A stretch of 64,000 nt of DNA from UBA2821 sp902763335 (GTDB lineage: Bacteria > Bacillota > Clostridia > Lachnospirales > Lachnospiraceae), in NCBI GenBank assembly GCA_052066835.1, contig JBQHRJ010000014.1; one strand, written 5' to 3'. This document shows, piece after piece, positions 1 to 8,904 of the stretch (positions within the stretch are counted from its first letter, which is position 1; each line of letters starts with the position of its first letter). Position numbers and translations under genes: made by a program. Under the pieces are notes generated by a model. That model was not told where the DNA came from. It worked only from the letters and a program-made list of their open reading frames with translations, and did no database searches.

Positions 1-12
1 GAGAGTATTCAT

Positions 13-2466
13 TTGAATCAGAACAATAAGATAATATACATAAGACCAAAACGTGCAATAAAGAAGCTGAAAGCGGCTGATGAGGAAAATATAACAGCGT
101 ATATATATGGTGTGACGGGAAGTGGAAAGACAGAACTCATAAAAAGATATCTTGGAAGAAAGAAATATACATATTTTGATATGGCGGAGATTCAGAATGG
201 AGAGCTGGAAGTACCGGTATCTGAGCAGAGACAGACAGTTGTTGTGGATAATCTTCATGAGATAGTCATGTTAAAAGACTCCGAACAGATAAAAGCTGCA
301 ATAGTAAATCTGATAAAGCGTGAGGATGTCTGGCTGATAATAGCAGGAAGAAGTAATGTGCCACCATGGCTTACTGCGGTAAGATATAAAGAGGTATTTT
401 ATATTATAGAGCAGTCAGAGTTAATGTTTGATGCTAAGGATGATGAACAGTATATACAGAAGATGGAAATGATATTTTCATCTGAACAGAATAAAAGTAT
501 AAAAGAAAGCTGTCAGGGACTGCCGGTCGGATGGAACATTACATATAACGATTATGTTCAGGAGAGACTAGGAGAGGACAAAAGTACGGTCAATGAGCCG
601 CTAAGTGATGAACGGTTTAACAATATGGTGCAAAAAGGATTCGCCCAGATGTGGGATTATCTTGAGTATCATGTATATGACAAATGGGATGTGGAAATGC
701 ATGAATTTCTACTTGAGATTTCCATAGTCGATAAATTTACAGTAAGACTTGCAGAGATGATTACCGGAAGAAGTGATGTAGAACAGCTTATTGAAAATGC
801 AAAGTGGATAGGTAATTTTCTGTTGGAAGACCATAACGGAGATGAGATAACCTATGAACTTGTAGAACCTATGCGGATAAGTATGATACGTCATTTACAG
901 CGCAAGTATACAAAAGAGAAGATAAAAACGCTGTATGAAAATGCGGGATTATATTACCAGTTAATTGATGAGCCGCTTAAGGCATTGGAAATGTATGAAA
1001 GTGTGGGTGATACAGAGAGATTAGTGACGCTACTTATAGATAATGTCAGAAAAGCAGCTAATAATGCTTATTATTATGAACTTAAACACTTTTATCTTGA
1101 ACTTCCGGAGGACAGGATTCGTACCAGTCCGGAGCTTATGAGCGGAATGAGTATGCTTCAGTCATTACTGTTAAATATACCGGAGAGTGAACGGTGGTAC
1201 AGTGAACTTGAAGAATACGAAAAAACGCATACCGGAAGTGAGCGGCGTCTGGCAAAGAGCAGATTGCTTTATCTGGAAATAGGACTGCCACACAGAGGCA
1301 GTGAAAATATGGTTAATATCTTAAAGAAATCCTGGAGACTTTTGTCGGACAAACAGGTAAGTCTTGGAGAATTTTCAGTAACCAGCAATCAGGCATCCCA
1401 GATGAATGGTGGCAAAGATTTTTGTGAATGGAGTAAGCGTGACCGTGAGCTTGCGGGAAGCATAGGAAAGATTGTGGAACTTATTCTCGGACGTTATGGA
1501 AAGGGGCTTGTCAATCTGGCACTTGCAGAGAGCTTTTTTGAAAAAGGCGAAGATAATTTTGAAGTAGCATCACTGGCAAACCACGGAAGGATGCAGGCAG
1601 AGTCCGGTGGAAAAATAGAACAGTGCTTTGTGGCAGACGGAATACTTGCATGGCTGTACATATTAACGGGTAAAGCGGTTGAAGCACATGAATTAATGGA
1701 ACGTTTTTATCAAAAGGCGGAAGGGGAACAGGCGGACAGGCTTTATGATAATATAAAGACATTTATTGCAAGATGTGATCTTTATATGGGAGATAAGGCG
1801 GCAGTGTCTGAATGGCTTGAGAAGGCACCTGATGAAGAACTTGAGTTTTCAATATATGACAGATTTCATTATATGACAAAAATTCGTGTATATCTTCTTA
1901 ATGGAAGAAATGAACAGGCATACAGTCTGCTGATGAAATGCGGATATTATGCACAGGTTATGAAAAGGACATATATAAGCATTGAAGTCGGAATTTTGAC
2001 TGCCATTACTGAATACCGTATGGGCAAGGAGAAATGGAAAGAAACTCTTAACGAAGCACTTTTAAAAGCAGAGGAATATCATTTTGTAAGAATAATAAGC
2101 AGAGAGGGAGCCGCCATAAGACCTCTCTTAAATGAGATAGAATGGAAACCTTCAGAGGCAGAAGATGATGCAAAATGTACAAAATATAACAGGGAATTCT
2201 GGAAACAGGTACTTGATGAGACGGAGAGAATGACCAGATATTATCCTTCATATATGAGAGCAGGGTATGAACAGGTTATACTTAGTGGAACAATGTTAAA
2301 AATATTGAAACTTCAGGCGGAAGGAATGTCGAAGATGAAAATAGCTGAGGAACTTAACATGACAGCCAGCAATGTGAAATATCATACGCAGCAGATGTAT
2401 AAGAGGCTGGGAGTATCAAATAAGGCAGAGGCTGTCATGGAAGCAGGTAAAAGAGGGCTTATATAA
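13..2466 (+). CDS. MalT-like LuxR-family transcriptional regulator
   Basis: Large cytoplasmic signal-responsive regulator of about 817 residues. An N-terminal STAND/AAA-type ATPase domain shows a Walker A GVTGSGKT (residues 33-40) and a hydrophobic Walker B strand ending VVVDN near 76-80. The middle is alpha-helical and TPR-like. The last 60 residues form a LuxR-type helix-turn-helix (AEGMSKMKIAEELNMTASNV and the YKRLGVSNKAEAV helix). This is the MalT/LAL architecture, in which ligand and ATP binding trigger oligomerisation. The effector cannot be read from sequence. The TTG start lies 13 bases into the window and the frame is open to the window edge, so the true start may be upstream. The AlkD-like gene follows closely on the same strand. 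Confidence 0.85.
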   Translation: MNQNNKIIYIRPKRAIKKLKAADEENITAYIYGVTGSGKTELIKRYLGRKKYTYFDMAEIQNGELEVPVSEQRQTVVVDNLHEIVMLKDSEQIKAAIVNLIKREDVWLIIAGRSNVPPWLTAVRYKEVFYIIEQSELMFDAKDDEQYIQKMEMIFSSEQNKSIKESCQGLPVGWNITYNDYVQERLGEDKSTVNEPLSDERFNNMVQKGFAQMWDYLEYHVYDKWDVEMHEFLLEISIVDKFTVRLAEMITGRSDVEQLIENAKWIGNFLLEDHNGDEITYELVEPMRISMIRHLQRKYTKEKIKTLYENAGLYYQLIDEPLKALEMYESVGDTERLVTLLIDNVRKAANNAYYYELKHFYLELPEDRIRTSPELMSGMSMLQSLLLNIPESERWYSELEEYEKTHTGSERRLAKSRLLYLEIGLPHRGSENMVNILKKSWRLLSDKQVSLGEFSVTSNQASQMNGGKDFCEWSKRDRELAGSIGKIVELILGRYGKGLVNLALAESFFEKGEDNFEVASLANHGRMQAESGGKIEQCFVADGILAWLYILTGKAVEAHELMERFYQKAEGEQADRLYDNIKTFIARCDLYMGDKAAVSEWLEKAPDEELEFSIYDRFHYMTKIRVYLLNGRNEQAYSLLMKCGYYAQVMKRTYISIEVGILTAITEYRMGKEKWKETLNEALLKAEEYHFVRIISREGAAIRPLLNEIEWKPSEAEDDAKCTKYNREFWKQVLDETERMTRYYPSYMRAGYEQVILSGTMLKILKLQAEGMSKMKIAEELNMTASNVKYHTQQMYKRLGVSNKAEAVMEAGKRGLI

Positions 2467-2500
2467 TTATGATGCCCACGGAGTGAGTGGAGATGAAAGT

Positions 2501-3178
2501 ATGAGTAGAGATATACAAAACAGATTATTTGAGTTGCAGGATACAAAATACAGGGATTTTCATGGAAAACTGATACCGGATATTTCTATGGAAAATATTA
2601 TAGGTATAAGAACTCAGGTGCTCAGAAAGTATGCAAAGGAGATTTTTGGAACGGATGAGGCGGAAAAGTTTATCAAAGAACTTCCGCATAGATATTATGA
2701 CGAGAACAATCTTCACATGATGATTATAACACAGATAAAGGATTATTATAAATGTCTGGAAGAGATAAAAAAATTTCTTCCATATATTGACAATTGGGCA
2801 ACATGCGATCTGCCGGCACCGGTCTGCTTTGGAAAACATAAAGATGAGCTGCTAGTTGAGATAAAGCAGTGGATGGCTTCAGGACAAACATACATTATCA
2901 GATATGGAATAGAAATTCTTATGAAATTTTATCTTGATGAGGATTTTAAACCGGAGTATGTCAAAATGGTGTCACAGGTACAGTCGGAAGAATATTATGC
3001 AAACATGATGATTGCATGGTATATGGCTACAGCACTGGCAAAACAGTGGGATGATACAATACCGTATCTGGAGGAACATAAAATGTCTGACTGGGTACAT
3101 AGAAAAACAATCAGCAAAGCGATAGACAGTTATCGCATAACCAGTGAACAGAAGGAGTATTTAAGAGGGTTGAGATAG
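2501..3178 (+). CDS. AlkD-like DNA alkylation repair protein
   Basis: Predicted all-alpha HEAT-like repeat protein (225 residues) of the DNA alkylation repair (AlkD-related) family, which bind or excise alkylated bases without base flipping. Supporting motifs are RTQVLRKYAKEI near the N-terminus, the segment FLPYIDNWATCDLP with the conserved Trp and Asp, and a C-terminal HRKTISKAIDSYRI helix. An in-frame GTG exists at 2483, but ATG 2501 has GGAG eight bases upstream and is preferred. It sits between a regulator and a sensor kinase in the same orientation. Substrate range is unknown; the family assignment is firmer than the activity. Confidence 0.8.
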   Translation: MSRDIQNRLFELQDTKYRDFHGKLIPDISMENIIGIRTQVLRKYAKEIFGTDEAEKFIKELPHRYYDENNLHMMIITQIKDYYKCLEEIKKFLPYIDNWATCDLPAPVCFGKHKDELLVEIKQWMASGQTYIIRYGIEILMKFYLDEDFKPEYVKMVSQVQSEEYYANMMIAWYMATALAKQWDDTIPYLEEHKMSDWVHRKTISKAIDSYRITSEQKEYLRGLR

Positions 3179-3192
3179 AAAGAAGGGGACTT

Positions 3193-5241
3193 ATGATGAA
3201 ATCGGAAAGAGTCATTAAAATGTGTGCGGTTTCAGTATTTTTAATAGTATTTTTATTTATAAACGGTATCGCACATGCACAGGTATTACGTAATGAGAAT
3301 GAACAAAAAATGAAGGCATCATATACTGCAAAATCTACGGTCAAAAGGATACAGGCACAGTTAGACAGGTATCTGACAAAGAGCGCCATCTTAAAACAGA
3401 CTATAGAGCTTGGATATGACATGGATGATGAGAGATTTTCCATGCTTGCGGAAGTTATGAGGGATGATGGTGAGGTTATAAAAGAGATTGATCTTGCAAA
3501 GGATGGAATCATTTCGCAGGTATATCCTTCAGAAAAAAATGAAGCTATGGGGATTAACATGTTTGAATATGAGGGAAGCAGTGAAAATGCAAAAATAGCA
3601 ATGGAGAGCCATAAATATGCAATTGCCGGGCCGTTTGAAGGTGTAGGTGATAAAAGGGAGGTACTATTATTTGATCCTGTTTATGTTACAGATGAAGAAG
3701 GCAGGGAAGAATTCTGGGGATTTTCCGTGCTGACCATAGATTGGAACAAATTTATAGGAGAGCTTGAACTTGATAAATTGGAAGATACATCTTATCAATA
3801 TAAGATATGGAAGAAGGATGCGGCATCAGGTGATAAAACAATTCTGGCACAGGGCATGGAGCAGAAAATGCAGGAACCGATTGTTGTGGAGTGCAGTATG
3901 CCAAATGATATATGGTATTTCGAAATTAGTCAGACTGATGGATGGTTTTCGGTGGATCAGTTAGTTGCAAACAGTATTTTATGTGTAATATTGTCTCTGC
4001 TTGGTGCAATGGTTTATTTGCAGTATGCAACGAGACATATGCGTGCCGTTATGTATGCAAAGGAAATTGAAAAATCGGCAAATGCAGCAAAGGCGGCAAA
4101 TGCAGCTAAGACAGGATTTTTATCGAGAATGTCACACGATATCAGAACTCCTTTAAATGGCATTATAGGTTTGCTGAAGATAGACGAGAAGCATAAAAAT
4201 GATGTTGAGTTGTTAGAAAGAAACAGAAAGAAGATGCTTGTATCCGCAAACCACCTTTTATCACTTATTAATGATGTGTTGCAGATGAGCAAACTCGAAA
4301 ACGGGGAAGTTACGCTTTCACATGAAGTAATAGAATTCAATAAACTTTTAAAGGACATTATGACAATTATTGAGCAGAGGGCCATTGAGAAAAGAATTAC
4401 CATGGAGTACGATGTAACGCCTGATAAAATAGAGGAGCCTTTTGTATATGGAAGCACATTGCACTTAAGACAGATATTTCTGAATATATACGGAAATTGT
4501 ATAAAATATAACCATGATGGTGGAAAAGTAAGAACAGAATTTGAAAGTCTGGGGAAAACTGACGGAATGATTACATATAAGTGGATTATTTCTGACAACG
4601 GAATAGGAATGAGTCAGGATTTTGTTGAGCATATATTTGAGCCATTTGCCCAGGAACGTTCGGATGCAAGAAGTGTTTATAATGGTACGGGGCTTGGCAT
4701 GCCTATAGCAAAAACTCTTGTAGAGAAAATGAATGGTTCTATAAATGTGGAAAGCAAAGAAGGTGTAGGCACAAAATTTACAATAATTATTCCATTTGAA
4801 ATAGCCAGAAAAGAAGAAGTTTTCGATATGGATGAGGAGGAGATTCAAAAAGGAAGTATAAGGGGATACAATCTGATGCTGGCAGAGGATAATAAACTGA
4901 ATGCAGAGATAGCGCAGATATTATTGGCAGATGTGGGGGCAAATGTTGTGACTGTGCATGACGGGAAAGAGGCAAAAGAGCAGTTTGAAAATAATCCTCC
5001 TGGTACATTTGATGCCATATTGATGGATGTGATGATGCCGGTTGTTGACGGTATAACTGCCACAAAAATGATAAGAGCAATGGACAGGGATGATGCACAT
5101 TCCATACCTATCATTGCGGTTACGGCAAATGCCTTTGACGAGGATGCAAAGAAATGTATTGATGCGGGAATGAATGCACATATCGCAAAGCCTATCGATG
5201 TGAATAAAATGGTCAATGTAATATCGGGATTGGTGGGATAA
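3193..5241 (+). CDS. Hybrid histidine kinase, CHASE-like sensor
   Basis: Membrane sensor kinase of 682 residues. It has an N-terminal membrane anchor (about 10-28), an extracytoplasmic CHASE-like region (about 30-255, with ISQVYPSEKNEAMGINMF), a second membrane segment (about 258-276), a short coiled linker, HisKA with SHDIRTP (His315), HATPase with SDNGIGM and TGLGMPIAK boxes, and a C-terminal receiver with LMDVMMP (Asp612) and a conserved AKP lysine motif. The His and Asp suggest an internal His-to-Asp relay; no separate output regulator adjoins it. AAGGGG lies just upstream of the ATG. The ligand is unknown. Confidence 0.9.
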   Translation: MMKSERVIKMCAVSVFLIVFLFINGIAHAQVLRNENEQKMKASYTAKSTVKRIQAQLDRYLTKSAILKQTIELGYDMDDERFSMLAEVMRDDGEVIKEIDLAKDGIISQVYPSEKNEAMGINMFEYEGSSENAKIAMESHKYAIAGPFEGVGDKREVLLFDPVYVTDEEGREEFWGFSVLTIDWNKFIGELELDKLEDTSYQYKIWKKDAASGDKTILAQGMEQKMQEPIVVECSMPNDIWYFEISQTDGWFSVDQLVANSILCVILSLLGAMVYLQYATRHMRAVMYAKEIEKSANAAKAANAAKTGFLSRMSHDIRTPLNGIIGLLKIDEKHKNDVELLERNRKKMLVSANHLLSLINDVLQMSKLENGEVTLSHEVIEFNKLLKDIMTIIEQRAIEKRITMEYDVTPDKIEEPFVYGSTLHLRQIFLNIYGNCIKYNHDGGKVRTEFESLGKTDGMITYKWIISDNGIGMSQDFVEHIFEPFAQERSDARSVYNGTGLGMPIAKTLVEKMNGSINVESKEGVGTKFTIIIPFEIARKEEVFDMDEEEIQKGSIRGYNLMLAEDNKLNAEIAQILLADVGANVVTVHDGKEAKEQFENNPPGTFDAILMDVMMPVVDGITATKMIRAMDRDDAHSIPIIAVTANAFDEDAKKCIDAGMNAHIAKPIDVNKMVNVISGLVG

Positions 5242-5377
5242 GGTGTTCACAGAATATGCCAAATCTGCAAATCAGAAAATGATTGTTACGAATGAAATTA
5301 TGTGGTACACTATTTTATATATTTTGATGAAATAACAAAAATATATAATATGTCACATTGATAGGAAAGGAGCATTC

Positions 5378-5551
5378 ATGGAAACGGTGAAAGATGTAAA
5401 TGACTTTAAGCGTTTTATAGAATTGAATAGAGATAAACTATATGCGAATGCTGAAAATGCAAATGATATAGCGTTAGATGATGAGTGGATGCTTGATAAT
5501 CAGTGGGATGAGATTTATAAGCAGGGGGAGAAAAAAGATGGAAAAATATAA
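5378..5551 (+). CDS. Small antitoxin-like protein upstream of PemK-like toxin
   Basis: A 57-residue acidic ORF (METVKDVNDFKRFIELN start) with a strong AGGAAAGGAG site at 5363-5372. It overlaps the next gene by 14 bases, the coupling expected of an antitoxin-toxin pair. No DNA-binding fold is recognisable; the C-terminal half (DDEWMLDNQWDEIYKQG) could be the toxin-wrapping segment. The antitoxin role is inferred from size, acidity and position only. Confidence 0.6.
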   Translation: METVKDVNDFKRFIELNRDKLYANAENANDIALDDEWMLDNQWDEIYKQGEKKDGKI

Positions 5552-6269
5552 TTTAGGTGAAGTGTGGTGGACTCAGTTTCCGTTTCAGGAGATAGAAGAA
5601 TCAAAGCGCAGACCTGCTATTGTTATTGATGAAAACACGATTGCTGTTCTTGCAATGATGGTTACGAGTAAAGATAAAGAAAATCCATATAGCATTAAAA
5701 TTGATGATTGGAAAGAGGCTGGTTTAACAAGGGCGTCCTGGGCAAGAATTGACAGAATTGTTCGTATGGATGAATGGAGAATGGAAAAGAAGATAGGCGA
5801 TTTGACCAATCATGATTTGTTGAAAATAACTCAGTTACTTGCAGAGTATTTGTCAGGAGTATATCATGAATTTTCTTTATTAGCTATTACTAATCCGGAA
5901 GGTAAGTATTTACAGGTTTATGATGAAAGATGGAAGTGTTGGCTATTTCCATATTATAGAACAGAAGATCCGAATAAGGAAAATATTGATAAGCATGCCA
6001 GCGACTTGCTTAAAATGAAAGTGACGACGTCGTATGTTACTAATGCGCCACATTGCAAATATTCAGAAAGCGATAAGGTGTATAAACAATATAAACATAC
6101 ATTGTACAATCTTTCTTTGAGTAAGATGCCGGAGTGTATGGTTGGCGATGTTTTTGAACTGGATAATAAGAAGTATGCATGGAAATCTATTAAAGAATTG
6201 GAAACAGATAGTAATGTAATGGATAAAAATGATGATATTATTGCATTTGTGAAAACAAAGTGCAAATAA
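5538..6269 (+). CDS. PemK/MazF-like toxin with extra C-terminal domain
   Basis: A 243-residue protein. Residues 1-110 look like a PemK/MazF-type endoribonuclease: NLGEVWWTQFPF, the SKRRPAIVI strand and GLTRASWARIDRI. MazF proteins are usually about 110-120 residues, so residues 112-243 are an addition. That part begins FSLLAITNPEGKYLQVYDER and continues KCWLFPYY, a beta pattern resembling a Nudix fold, but no Nudix-box GX5EX7REUXEEXGU is visible. ATG 5538 follows GGGGGAG and is preferred to the longer frame from 5478. It ends 233 bases before the integrated element begins. Toxin activity is inferred from family. Confidence 0.7.
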   Translation: MEKYNLGEVWWTQFPFQEIEESKRRPAIVIDENTIAVLAMMVTSKDKENPYSIKIDDWKEAGLTRASWARIDRIVRMDEWRMEKKIGDLTNHDLLKITQLLAEYLSGVYHEFSLLAITNPEGKYLQVYDERWKCWLFPYYRTEDPNKENIDKHASDLLKMKVTTSYVTNAPHCKYSESDKVYKQYKHTLYNLSLSKMPECMVGDVFELDNKKYAWKSIKELETDSNVMDKNDDIIAFVKTKCK

Positions 6270-6379
6270 GTTAAGGAATGGTTGGCAAATGTTTTTTGCT
6301 TTCCGTTCTTTTTATTTATCTTTTGGAATTAATTGAGTTATGTTTAAATACATGCCACTCAAGAAAGGCTGCATGAATT

Positions 6380-6411
6380 TTTACTTCAATTTTACTTCAA
6401 ATTTACTTCAA
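6380..6411. repeat. Three tandem TTTACTTCAA repeats
   Basis: Three copies of TTTACTTCAA at 6380, 6391 and 6402 with an 11-base period lie in the gene-free stretch 6270-6752. Short direct repeats of this sort near an attachment site resemble integrase arm-binding sites, but these fall about 90 bases outside the left att repeat of the present element. The rest of 6270-6502 is AT-rich with no gene seen. Confidence 0.6.
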
Positions 6412-6502
6412 AAATTAAGAAGATTTGGGAAATTGGTAAAAAAATTCATGTGCGGAAATGCAGTAAATAAGCCACTTTGAGAACATTTAAGAAAAAAATT
6501 TA

Positions 6503-6525
6503 AAAAAATTAGCACTCACCTCTTG
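6503..6525. repeat. attL, left copy of 23-bp att core
   Basis: A run of A residues followed by TTAGCACTCACCTCTTG, identical to 13317-13339. Beyond the core the sequence diverges (TAAGTACATT here, ACAGTGCTAA at the right), as expected for attL and attR. This copy holds only the left half of the CIRCE palindrome. Confidence 0.85.
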
Positions 6526-6699
6526 TAAGTACATTATGAGATTTGTCCTGTGTTGTCTAAGGTAGCTGAATAGTGTAATGCAAGGAAAATCAAGTGTTTA
6601 TAGCATTTTTTTAACAATGTATCATTTTGTGTGTTTTTGTCTGGTGTATATAAAAATATGTAAAATTTATGTATATTAAAATTAGATTGAATAATAAAG

Positions 6700-6728
6700 A
6701 AAAGGCACTTCAAATTGAAGTGCCTTTT
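6700..6728. terminator. Terminator after leftward XRE regulator
   Basis: AAAAGGCACTTC and GAAGTGCCTTTT form a perfect 12-bp stem with an AAATT loop, A-rich on one side and T-rich on the other, so it can act on either strand. It lies 25 bases beyond the stop codon of the leftward regulator. Confidence 0.85.
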
Positions 6729-6752
6729 AAATAATTTTTTGTATTTAGAAAG

Positions 6753-7085
6753 TTATAAAATATCTATTATCTTTAATAATTTTTCTTTTGTTTCGTTTAT
6801 ACAAAGTTTTAGTTTTTTCATAAGCTTATCATCTATAGTGTTTGCTTGTATAGTATCAAATTTGTAGGTGTATTCATCGCTTATAAAATTATCAACACTA
6901 CATTGTAAAATGTTGGAAATTTTAACTAAGGCGGTTAATGATGGATTTGCACGTCCGCATTCAATATTTGAAATATGGGAGGGATTAACATCTAGGATGT
7001 TAGCAATGTATTCTTGTGTAATACCTAAAGCTTGACGTCTTTTTTTAATATTATTGCCAATAGTTTTAAAATCCAAATCAGTCAT
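6753..7085 (-). CDS. XRE-family transcriptional regulator
   Basis: A 110-residue Cro/C1-type DNA-binding protein. The HTH occupies residues about 8-62 (IGNNIKKRRQALGITQEYIA, then PSHISNIECGRANPSLTALV). The C-terminal tail (about 65-110) is helical and probably dimerises. AAGGAG lies eight bases before the ATG. It is transcribed leftward, divergent from the zinc-ribbon gene, so the 130-base gap probably holds its operator. It may repress the element or be a cargo regulator. Confidence 0.85.
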   Translation of the reverse strand: MTDLDFKTIGNNIKKRRQALGITQEYIANILDVNPSHISNIECGRANPSLTALVKISNILQCSVDNFISDEYTYKFDTIQANTIDDKLMKKLKLCINETKEKLLKIIDIL

Positions 7086-7217
7086 AATAATTCTCCTTGA
7101 ATATCATGTCCTAATTCTAATGTTCTATTCCTATTATGGTGACAATGTAATACAAAATAATATTAGTAATAACAAGAGGTATGTGTTATAATTAGAAAAA
7201 ACAAGGAGGGTAAAGCA

Positions 7218-7463
7218 ATGCAGTGTCCAAAGTGTAGTAGCGAAAATGTCTCAGTTGAGATGGTTCAAACAGGAGGAAAAACCAAAAAACATGGAAACGG
7301 AATAGGTGGTCACATAAATAATGCAGCACGAGGTATGACGGCAATATGTACTCTTGGATTATCTAATCTTGTTTGGAAAAAATCTACTGGTAATCAAAAG
7401 ACGAAATTTAAGAATGAAACAATGTGTATATGTCAAAATTGTGGAAACACATGGAAGTTATGA
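7218..7463 (+). CDS. Small zinc-ribbon protein
   Basis: An 81-residue protein with CPKC at residues 3-6 and CQNC near the C-terminus, flanking a Gly-rich centre (GNGIGGHINNAARG): a split zinc ribbon. AAGGAGGG precedes the ATG, and a TATAAT box sits at 7187-7192. Similar small zinc-ribbon proteins occur as accessory genes on mobile elements; I assign no function. A terminator follows. Confidence 0.7.
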   Translation: MQCPKCSSENVSVEMVQTGGKTKKHGNGIGGHINNAARGMTAICTLGLSNLVWKKSTGNQKTKFKNETMCICQNCGNTWKL

Positions 7464-7471
7464 GAGAGAAC

Positions 7472-7507
7472 AAAGGCATTCCCGAGATTTTAGGGAGTGC
7501 CTTTTTT
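7472..7507 (+). terminator. Terminator after zinc-ribbon gene
   Basis: AAAGGCATTCCC and GGGAGTGCCTTTTTT pair around a short AT loop and end in a T run, nine bases after the zinc-ribbon stop codon and between convergent genes. Confidence 0.8.
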
Positions 7508-7529
7508 AGTGCTACTGTTATAAATACTG

Positions 7530-8168
7530 TTATTTTTGTGTTTTTTCTTTGATGTTCATTAGTAGATGTTGTATTTCTAATAACAAGATATTTGATATAT
7601 CGTCTGCCTGTAAAGGAATACTTGTAGTATCTGTTTTGTATAATACTTCCTGTACTTTTTCATTGTCACATTCAAAAGTCGCATTTTGTGAATAGAGGTA
7701 ATTGCAGATTGTGTCTAATAGATAGTTGCCATCACTTGTTCCTAATAACAAATTTATAATTTCTGCTGTTGGCACAACATATGGATTAAGTAATTTCATT
7801 TTTGTTTTATATTGTCTTTGGATTTTAGGTGCTTCAAGTAATCGTTGGATACTTTTATTTGTAAGTCCTGTTTTGGCTTGAATGTCTGTTTCAACTTTTG
7901 TTTTACCTGTCATAGATTCATCAAAAAAGTATTCTAAGTCACAATTATATATTTCACATAGACTAAAAAGATACTTATATGGTGGAATATATTCATTGCT
8001 TAAACTTTCCCATTTGTAGTACATTGTACGAATACTATCCTGCATATCATTGTCTGAGGTTGAATGTCTTTGGCTAAGTAATTCGGCTAATTCTTGCACA
8101 GTATAATTTTTTTCGTCTCTTAACTCACGAAGTCTTTCTTTAACTGTAATTGTCTTGTATCTAATCAT
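7530..8168 (-). CDS. HTH regulator with long C-terminal domain
   Basis: A 212-residue XRE-like protein. HTH region about residues 5-75: KERLRELRDEKNYTVQELAE, then MYYKWESLSNEYIPPYKYLF. The remaining 135 residues are an unrecognised helical domain (TGLTNKSIQRLLEAP region). The frame extends upstream to 8321, but ATG 8168 has GGAGG nine bases before it and is the likely start. It is divergent from the excisionase/replication operon, the position of a master repressor of integrating elements; the two-part structure would fit a de-repressible regulator, which is inference. Confidence 0.75.
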   Translation of the reverse strand: MIRYKTITVKERLRELRDEKNYTVQELAELLSQRHSTSDNDMQDSIRTMYYKWESLSNEYIPPYKYLFSLCEIYNCDLEYFFDESMTGKTKVETDIQAKTGLTNKSIQRLLEAPKIQRQYKTKMKLLNPYVVPTAEIINLLLGTSDGNYLLDTICNYLYSQNATFECDNEKVQEVLYKTDTTSIPLQADDISNILLLEIQHLLMNIKEKTQK

Positions 8169-8282
8169 ATACATATACCTCCGTTTTACTAGTAATAAAT
8201 CAACTGTTTGTATATTTACAGTAACACATGTTTGTATTATTGTAAATACGTAAATGAGACAAACAGAAAGGAGTGAGCAGGA
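8169..8282. promoter_or_regulatory. Divergent control region of the element
   Basis: This 114-base gap separates the leftward regulator from the rightward operon. It contains two related segments, TGTTTGTATATTTACAGTAA and TGTTTGTATTATTGTAAATA, the first including the near-palindrome TGTATATTTACA. They are plausible operator copies for the adjacent regulator. No clear -35/-10 pair can be assigned by eye. Confidence 0.45.
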
Positions 8283-8489
8283 ATGAGAGCAACTAATCAA
8301 AATGAATCCATTATAAGTCAAGACAGATTGGCGGTAACAACGGAAAGACTACAAAACATTTTAGATTGTGGTAGACCGACAGCGGTTGAGATTGGAACAC
8401 TTGCAAAAGCAAGAGTGGAAATAGGTCGGCGTGTTTTGTGGAATGTTTCAAAGGTTCAAAAGTATCTTGACACAATAGCCACTGAATAA
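8283..8489 (+). CDS. Excisionase-like small DNA-binding protein
   Basis: A 68-residue protein with a winged-helix/excisionase-like pattern: TTERLQNILDCGRPTAVEIG, then IGRRVLWNVSKVQKYLD, where the recognition helix is followed by a basic wing and a helix, as in Xis-type proteins that read a MerR-like DNA fold. First gene of the rightward operon, with AAAGGAG upstream. Probably controls excision directionality with the integrase; this rests on fold pattern and position. Confidence 0.6.
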   Translation: MRATNQNESIISQDRLAVTTERLQNILDCGRPTAVEIGTLAKARVEIGRRVLWNVSKVQKYLDTIATE

Positions 8490-8503
8490 GATAGGAGAAA
8501 AAT

Positions 8504-8707
8504 ATGATACAACGAAATGAAATTTTAACAACAGATGAAGCATTAGCAATGATTTGTCGCAGTAAATCATGGTTTTATGCACATTGTAACGAGAGTGATT
8601 TCCCAAGAAGAATATACTGGGACAATGGCAGGCAGAAATATTTTAAGCGTGATGAATGGCTAGAGTTTTGTGAGCAACACAACATTGAAATCGTAAGAAA
8701 TGTTTAG
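8504..8707 (+). CDS. AlpA/Xis-like helix-turn-helix protein
   Basis: A 67-residue protein with the AlpA-type layout: ILTTDEALAMICRSKSWFYA (HTH), a FPRRIYW wing and KRDEWLEFCEQHN helix. AlpA-like proteins activate integrase or excision genes of prophage-like elements. It sits 14 bases after the preceding gene with AGGAG upstream, so the two are co-transcribed. Two excisionase-like genes in a row suggests one regulates and one bends DNA; which does which is unknown. Confidence 0.65.
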   Translation: MIQRNEILTTDEALAMICRSKSWFYAHCNESDFPRRIYWDNGRQKYFKRDEWLEFCEQHNIEIVRNV

Positions 8708-8715
8708 GAGGAAAA

Positions 8716-8904
8716 ATGATAGTCGCAGGATATAACACAAGTTGGCAAGACAGCATTGATGCATTAGCAAAGGGCGAAAAAGTGATTGTGCTTGTTTATG
8801 ACAGCAAGCAACCAACTGTACGAATGTATAACTTTACAGAAGATGAAGCGGAAGAAATGCAGGGAATTATTGACGAATGGTTGGAGGAATTTTATGCGGA
8901 TTAG
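8716..8904 (+). CDS. Hypothetical acidic 62-residue protein
   Basis: Starts nine bases after the AlpA-like gene with AGGAGG upstream, and overlaps the next gene by 11 bases, so translation is probably coupled. Sequence (MIVAGYNTSWQDSIDALAKG) is acidic at the C-terminus (EEMQGIIDEWLEEFYAD). Not recognised. Coupling to the candidate replication gene suggests a shared role. Confidence 0.6.
   Translation: MIVAGYNTSWQDSIDALAKGEKVIVLVYDSKQPTVRMYNFTEDEAEEMQGIIDEWLEEFYAD

Noticed and set aside
6380..6411. Possible CRISPR array
   Set aside because: Only three 10-base repeats with one-base spacers; no spacer-size units and no cas genes.
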